Shown here piece after piece: positions 60,330 through 64,000 of a stretch of 64,000 nucleotides of DNA. The translations under genes were made by a program, and so were the position numbers. Origin of the DNA: UMGS1124 sp045541255. GTDB taxonomy: Bacteria; Bacillota_I; Bacilli_A; RF39; UBA660. How positions within the stretch are numbered: the first letter of the stretch is position 1; each line of letters opens with the position of its first letter. The notes below the pieces were generated by a model. The model made no database searches. It had not been told where the DNA came from and saw only the letters and a program-made list of their open reading frames with translations. The stretch is taken from assembly GCA_045541255.1 (NCBI GenBank), contig JAZQIU010000027.1, positions 4,578 to 68,577 on the forward strand. Reading direction: 5' to 3'.

Positions 60330-60647
60330 TTATTTCCTATCTTTTCTTTTTTCAATTAACTTTTTAATAAAAAAACTTATACAACTTAAAATACTATAAA
60401 ATATTACCAGTCCCACACAACTCCCCATGTGAAACCATAAATTAATTGGAATTAAAAAAGAAATAGATAATAATATTAAACTCAGTATTAACTCTTTATT
60501 TATATGAGAATAAATTAAACTATTTGATATATATATAATTGGGAAGAAAATATATATTCCATTTAATATATCTTTATCATCTCTCCATAAATAAATTAGT
60601 AATAACATTAATACACTTGGAACAATAATTTTAATAATTCTTTTCAT
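60330..60647 (-). CDS. Small membrane protein (105 residues), uncharacterised
   Basis: Three or four hydrophobic helices (about 4-20, 28-48, 51-66, 72-93) and a very basic C-terminus (KKLIEKRKDRK). First gene of the unfamiliar cluster, ending 2 nt before the 331-residue gene. SD AAGGGAGTAAATT. No family recognised. Confidence 0.5.
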   Translation of the reverse strand: MKRIIKIIVPSVLMLLLIYLWRDDKDILNGIYIFFPIIYISNSLIYSHINKELILSLILLSISFLIPINLWFHMGSCVGLVIFYSILSCISFFIKKLIEKRKDRK

Positions 60648-60725
60648 AATTTACTCCCTTAAAAATTACTATTTCTTTTTATTTATAGTTTTATTATATC
60701 ATATTTTATATGTTTTTTATCTAAA

Positions 60726-60748
60726 CAAAAAAGCCCATATAGGGCTTT
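60726..60748 (-). terminator. Terminator of rplM-rpsI
   Basis: AAAGCCCTATATGGGCTTT hairpin followed by six T on the minus strand. Confidence 0.85.
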
Positions 60749-60759
60749 GTGAAAACAAA

Positions 60760-61173
60760 TTAACGTTTTGAGAATTGTGGTGCTCTACGAGCTTTTTTAA
60801 GACCATATTTCTTACGTTCTTTAACTCTTGGATCACGTGTAATGAATCCAGCAGCTTTAAGAATTTTTCTATATGAATCTTCATTTACTTCATTACCAGC
60901 ATCAACTAGTAATAATGCTCTTGTAATACCTAATCTAATAGCTCCAGTTTGTCCTGAAAAACCTCCACCTTTAACAGTAACTGTTATATCGAAAGTTTTT
61001 TCATTATTAGTAGCAACTAATGGTTGTTTTAAATCCATTACTAAAGTTGGGAATGGCATATATTCATTAACATCTTTACCATTAACAGTAATTTTACCTG
61101 TTCCTGGAACCATTCTTACTTGAGCAACAGAACGTTTTCTTTTTCCTGTAGCAGCGAATACTTTTTTATCCAT
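60760..61173 (-). CDS. rpsI: 30S ribosomal protein S9
   Basis: About 137 residues from the ATG at 61171-61173 (MDKKVFAATGKRKRSVAQVRM), preceded by AGGAGGAATAAT. VPGTGKITVNG, GGGFSGQTGAIRLGITRALL and the C-terminal GLKKARRAPQFSKR, whose KR end reaches the P-site tRNA, are typical of S9. The longer ORF start is rejected. It starts 10 nt after the rplM stop. Confidence 0.98.
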   Translation of the reverse strand: MDKKVFAATGKRKRSVAQVRMVPGTGKITVNGKDVNEYMPFPTLVMDLKQPLVATNNEKTFDITVTVKGGGFSGQTGAIRLGITRALLLVDAGNEVNEDSYRKILKAAGFITRDPRVKERKKYGLKKARRAPQFSKR

Positions 61174-61183
61174 ATTATTCCTC

Positions 61184-61615
61184 CTAATCAATTGTTATAC
61201 TTTCTGGTTGTTGTGCGCTGTGTTTATGTTCAGCACCTGCATAAACGAATAATTTTTTTGCAGTAGCTCTTCCTAATCTATTATGAGGAAGCATACCTTT
61301 AACTGCTCTTTCAACCATTTCAACTGGATATTTTTCTATCATAGTTTTAGCATTACGTTCTCTTAATCCTCCTGGGAATCCAGAATGATTATAATACATT
61401 TTGTCCTCTAATTTATTACCTGTTAATTTAACTTTATCAGCATTAACGATAATTACATAATCTCCACAATCTATATGAGGTGTAAAAGTTACTTTATGTT
61501 TACCTCTTAATAAGTTAGCAGCTTTAGTTGCAACTCTACCTAAAGGTAAATTTTCAGCATCGATTACATACCATTTACGATTAACTGTTTCCTTTTTTTC
61601 CATAAATGTTTTCAT
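61184..61615 (-). CDS. rplM: 50S ribosomal protein L13
   Basis: About 143 residues from the ATG at 61613-61615, with GAAAGGAAATT before it (the longer ORF is rejected because it would start inside the leader hairpin region). RKWYVIDAENLPLGRVATKAANLLRGKHK, HIDCGDYVIIVNADKVKLTG, and GMLPHNRLGRATAKKLFVYAG match L13. Upstream is a leader with a 45-nt hairpin. Confidence 0.98.
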   Translation of the reverse strand: MKTFMEKKETVNRKWYVIDAENLPLGRVATKAANLLRGKHKVTFTPHIDCGDYVIIVNADKVKLTGNKLEDKMYYNHSGFPGGLRERNAKTMIEKYPVEMVERAVKGMLPHNRLGRATAKKLFVYAGAEHKHSAQQPESITID

Positions 61616-61633
61616 AAATAATTTCCTTTCACT

Positions 61634-61678
61634 ATTCTTTTTATAAATCAACTTCCCACATTAAATTATATAAAGAAT
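61634..61678 (-). promoter_or_regulatory. Structured leader of rplM (candidate L13 autoregulatory leader)
   Basis: ATTCTTT (61672-61678 complement) pairs with AAAGAAT (complement of 61634-61640) around a loop with TGTGGGAAGTT. It lies between promoter and SD of rplM. Firmicute rplM genes often carry an L13 leader; the match is by position and shape only. Confidence 0.5.
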
Positions 61679-61699
61679 AAATAAAATGTACCATTTAAA

Positions 61700-61728
61700 A
61701 TTATATGTTAAAGATTAAAAAAAGTCAA
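61700..61728 (-). promoter_or_regulatory. Promoter of rplM-rpsI
   Basis: TTGACT (complement of 61723-61728), 17-nt spacer, TATAAT (complement of 61700-61705). Confidence 0.8.
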
Positions 61729-61761
61729 ACATTTTCGTGCTTAACTTACTAATTTCTTTAA

Positions 61762-62214
61762 TTATATTACATAATTGACGATATCTTCGTATTTTTGGCC
61801 GTGTGGAGTAAGTTTTATTATTCTTGTATCTTCATCAATTACTTTAAATTTAATATCTAATCTTTCGTCTGGTAAAGAATCTTCTATAAGTTCAGACCAC
61901 TCTATAATAGTTATACCTCCACCATTAAAGTAGTCTTGAAATCCTATACTTTCATCATCCTCTTCTAATCTATATACATCCATATGATATAAAGGCATTT
62001 CTCCTATGTTATATTCTTTAACGATATTAAATGTTGGACTTGTTATATTTTCTTCTATACCTAAAGACTTTGCAAAACCTTTTACAAATACTGTTTTCCC
62101 ACTACCTAACTCACCATCTAAGCAAATAATCATTCCTGGAAATTTTTCTGATTCGATGTTTTCTGCTAATTCCATTGTATCTTCAATACTTCTTGATGTT
62201 ATTTTGTAATCCAT
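61762..62214 (-). CDS. tsaE: tRNA threonylcarbamoyladenosine ATPase TsaE
   Basis: 150 residues. Walker A LDGELGSGKTVFVKGFAK near residue 32, TSPTFNIVKEY, YHMDVYRLEEDDE and GITIIEWSE are TsaE signatures. It works with TsaB/TsaD to make t6A37 in ANN-reading tRNAs. TsaB/TsaD are not in the window. The DUF1846 gene upstream ends with a terminator. Confidence 0.95.
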   Translation of the reverse strand: MDYKITSRSIEDTMELAENIESEKFPGMIICLDGELGSGKTVFVKGFAKSLGIEENITSPTFNIVKEYNIGEMPLYHMDVYRLEEDDESIGFQDYFNGGGITIIEWSELIEDSLPDERLDIKFKVIDEDTRIIKLTPHGQKYEDIVNYVI

Positions 62215-62237
62215 TCTTTATCACCTAGATTAATTAT

Positions 62238-62268
62238 AAAAAAAAAATATGCTGATATCAACATATTT
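62238..62268 (-). terminator. Terminator after the DUF1846 gene
   Basis: AATATGTTGATATCAGCATATT hairpin then ten T on the minus strand. Confidence 0.85.
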
Positions 62269-62292
62269 TTTATCCTTTTTTTATACTTTACA

Positions 62293-63750
62293 TTAAACTA
62301 ATTCATTTGAAAAAAATTCTGGTTCACATGTAATATTTATATTTAATTCTTTTAATGATTTTGTATCTTCATTATCCACTATAAATGTTGAATGTGCTTC
62401 GCATCCTTCTAATTTAGTTATATTACTTAAAGCCTTTTCAATAACTGGATTTGTTACACTACAAATAGATAATGCTATCATAACTTCTTGCAAAGTAAGA
62501 GGTTTATTTTTATTTCTTAATCTAGATATTGGTTCTAATACTGAAGGACTTAATAATTTAATATCATCAGGTATTTTAGATAATTCTTTTATTGCATTAA
62601 TTATTAATGAACTTGCAGGACTTAATAATTCTGTTTGTTTACCTGTTATAATTTTTTTATTTGGTAGTTCTAATGCTATAACATGTGCACCTTTTATTTT
62701 TGCTTGTTTTTTAGAATATGGAACTACTTTTAAATAGTTTTCATCTATATTTAATTCATTCATTAATAAATTTAATTTTTGAACTGTTTCATATTCACTT
62801 AAACCAAATTTATAATTTTTTAATTCATTAAAGTATCTTCTTACTATTTCTTTTTTTGCTGCTTCTTCTACAACATTCTCATTGCTTATACAAAATCCTA
62901 CCATATTAACACCCATATCAGTTGGTGAATAATATATATCTTTTCCAGAAATTTTATTTATTATATTTTTTAAAATAGGAAAAGTTTCTACATCTCTATT
63001 ATAATTTACTGCTGGAATATTGTATTTTTCTAAATGAAAAGAATCTATCATATTTATATCTTTTAAATCTATTGTTGCAGCTTCATATGCTAAATTAACT
63101 GGATGTTTTAAAGATAAATTCCATACTGGGAATGTTTCAAATTTTGCATAACCTGAATTAATTCCTCTTTTATGTTCATGATAAAGTTGACTTAAGCATG
63201 TTGCTAGTTTCCCAGACCCTGGTCCTGGAGCATTAACAAGTATAAGTTTCTTAGTCGTTTCAATATATGGATTTGCTCCATACCCTTCATCACTTACTAT
63301 AGTTTCTATATCAGTGGGATAACCTTTTGTAAAAGTGTGAATATATGTTTTTATATTTTGTCTTTCTAATCTTTTAATAAATTTATCTACACTTTCTTGA
63401 TTATTGTATAGAGTTATTACTACTGAATTTACTGTAAAACCTAAACTTGTTGCATTATTTATAATATTTAACATTTCTATATCATAAGTTATTCCAAATT
63501 CTGATCTTATTTTATTTTTTTCTATATCACTTGCATTAATACAAAATATTATCTCTAAATCTTTTTTTAATTCTAAAAACATTTTGATTTTTGCATCTTT
63601 TTCAAAACCTGGTAATACTCTAGAAGCATGGTTATCACAAAATAATTTTCCACCTACTTCTAGATATAATTTATCAAACATCTTAAATCTTTCTTTTATT
63701 TTTTTACTTTGAATACTAACATATTTTTTGTTATTAAATCCTTTTTTCAT
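62293..63750 (-). CDS. DUF1846 (UPF0371) protein
   Basis: 485 residues, near the family length of about 495. KKYVSIQSKKIKERFKMFDKLYLEVGGKLFCDNHASRVLPGF (in part) and LVNAPGPGSGKLATCLSQLYHEHKRG, FPVWNLSLKHPVNLAYEAATIDL, TDMGVNMVGFCISN are family-typical. The GPGSGK segment is a P-loop-like nucleotide motif. The structure of one member shows a P-loop-containing alpha/beta fold, but biochemical function is unproven. Cytoplasmic, monocistronic, between tsaE and the rRNA operon. Confidence 0.9.
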   Translation of the reverse strand: MKKGFNNKKYVSIQSKKIKERFKMFDKLYLEVGGKLFCDNHASRVLPGFEKDAKIKMFLELKKDLEIIFCINASDIEKNKIRSEFGITYDIEMLNIINNATSLGFTVNSVVITLYNNQESVDKFIKRLERQNIKTYIHTFTKGYPTDIETIVSDEGYGANPYIETTKKLILVNAPGPGSGKLATCLSQLYHEHKRGINSGYAKFETFPVWNLSLKHPVNLAYEAATIDLKDINMIDSFHLEKYNIPAVNYNRDVETFPILKNIINKISGKDIYYSPTDMGVNMVGFCISNENVVEEAAKKEIVRRYFNELKNYKFGLSEYETVQKLNLLMNELNIDENYLKVVPYSKKQAKIKGAHVIALELPNKKIITGKQTELLSPASSLIINAIKELSKIPDDIKLLSPSVLEPISRLRNKNKPLTLQEVMIALSICSVTNPVIEKALSNITKLEGCEAHSTFIVDNEDTKSLKELNINITCEPEFFSNELV

Positions 63751-63827
63751 GTTTACCTCTTATATTATTTACTAAATTCATTATAGCATAAAAATTTTTA
63801 TTTATAAGAAAAAAGGATTCTATGCGT

Positions 63828-63863
63828 TAAAAAAATTCCAAATATTTTTATATACTTGGAATT
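63828..63863 (-). terminator. Terminator of the rRNA operon
   Basis: AATTCCAAGTATATAAAAATATTTGGAATT hairpin (AATTCCAA/TTGGAATT arms) then seven T on the minus strand, about 14 nt beyond the 5S end. Confidence 0.8.
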
Positions 63864-63876
63864 TATTGCACAAAAA

Positions 63877-63980
63877 AAGGCAACTTCTTATTTTCGCGTT
63901 GCCACTATCTTCAGCGTTTGAGTGCTTAACTTCTGTGTTCGGGATGGGTACAGGTGTTCCCACTCAGCTATCGTCACCTT
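63877..63980 (-). rRNA. rrf: 5S ribosomal RNA (compact, about 104 nt)
   Basis: Minus strand: helix I GGUGAC...GUUGCC, loop region GGGAACACCUGUACCCAUCCCGAACACAGAAGUUAAGC (given in part), CACUC...GAGUG helix II. The central CCGAACACAGAAGUUAAG is diagnostic. The helix IV/V arm is short, giving about 104 nt against the usual 115-120, similar in size to Mollicute 5S rRNAs. The 16S and 23S genes would lie beyond the right edge, since 5S is the operon's 3' end. Confidence 0.95.
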
Positions 63981-64000
63981 TTTATTTATTTTTTATATTG

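Noticed and set aside
1..64000. TGA as a Trp codon (Mycoplasma code)
   Set aside because: Trp is encoded by TGG in conserved genes and TGA serves as a stop, for example at 244-246 and 1550-1552.
1..64000. CRISPR array or tRNA gene
   Set aside because: No regularly spaced direct repeats and no cloverleaf-like sequence with GGTTCRAAT arm were seen outside the T-box leaders.

Overview
The window is very AT-rich DNA of a low-GC Gram-positive bacterium. Genes are tightly packed, Shine-Dalgarno (SD) sites of the AGGAGG type are strong, and control is typically Firmicute: two T-box leaders, RNase Y, GpsB next to RNase P RNA, SipW-type signal peptidase, Soj/Spo0J and GatCAB. The code is standard: TGG for Trp, with TGA used as a stop. 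A 5S rRNA of only about 100 nt, a reduced gene content and no intact sporulation gene suggest a small-genome gut Bacilli/Mollicutes relative (RF39-like). That placement is inference.

Layout. 1-3760 is accessory DNA: a MazF/PemK toxin cut by the left edge, small unknown genes, an XRE regulator with four near-identical operators, a replication-initiation-like HTH protein and a zinc-ribbon protein. It abuts a sporulation sigma gene (sigG-like) that is truncated after region 2. 4136-15218 holds tyrS with an unusually short T-box, a secreted murein hydrolase, SipW with a SipW-type exported substrate, a two-component system, an arylsulfotransferase-fold protein lacking likely catalytic histidines, a large pseudopilin-like surface protein behind a G10 tract, and a YebC/YeeN factor. 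15257-21828 carries a patatin, guanylate kinase and a sulfur/thiol cluster (cysteine desulfurase, thioredoxin, thioredoxin-CcdA fusion, TtcA-like thiolase). 21975-24472 is an ABC importer.

24548-30281 is core: dGTPase-like HD protein, RNase Y, RecA, PgsA, RodZ-like protein, rnpB and GpsB. 30365-32128 holds three tandem genes sharing a C-terminal domain behind a strong promoter and a leader terminator. 32443-41155 is cell-envelope biology: two amidases, a secreted ComEC-like metallo-beta-lactamase with DUF3006, an LCP ligase and small membrane proteins. 41282-46555 is a T-box-controlled aspS-gatC-gatA-gatB operon, consistent with indirect Asn-tRNA/Gln-tRNA synthesis. 46650-47550 has an RHH-like gene and a 23-residue hydrophobic peptide whose RNA can fold back on itself. 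47582-56596 has two MscS channels, an AbgT transporter, DUF951, ParB, ParA, FtsH and TilS.

56665-60647 is an unfamiliar cluster (CHC2 zinc-finger protein, radical SAM enzyme, YkgJ-type cysteine-cluster protein, unknown 331-residue protein, membrane protein). The window closes with rplM-rpsI behind a structured leader, tsaE, a DUF1846 protein, and the 5S rRNA and terminator of an rRNA operon that runs in from beyond the right edge.

Most genes are on the minus strand. The best candidates for something new are the four-operator accessory module beside the broken sigG, the G10 promoter tract, the fold-back small-peptide locus and the radical SAM/CHC2/YkgJ cluster. All functions come from reading motifs; no database search was run.
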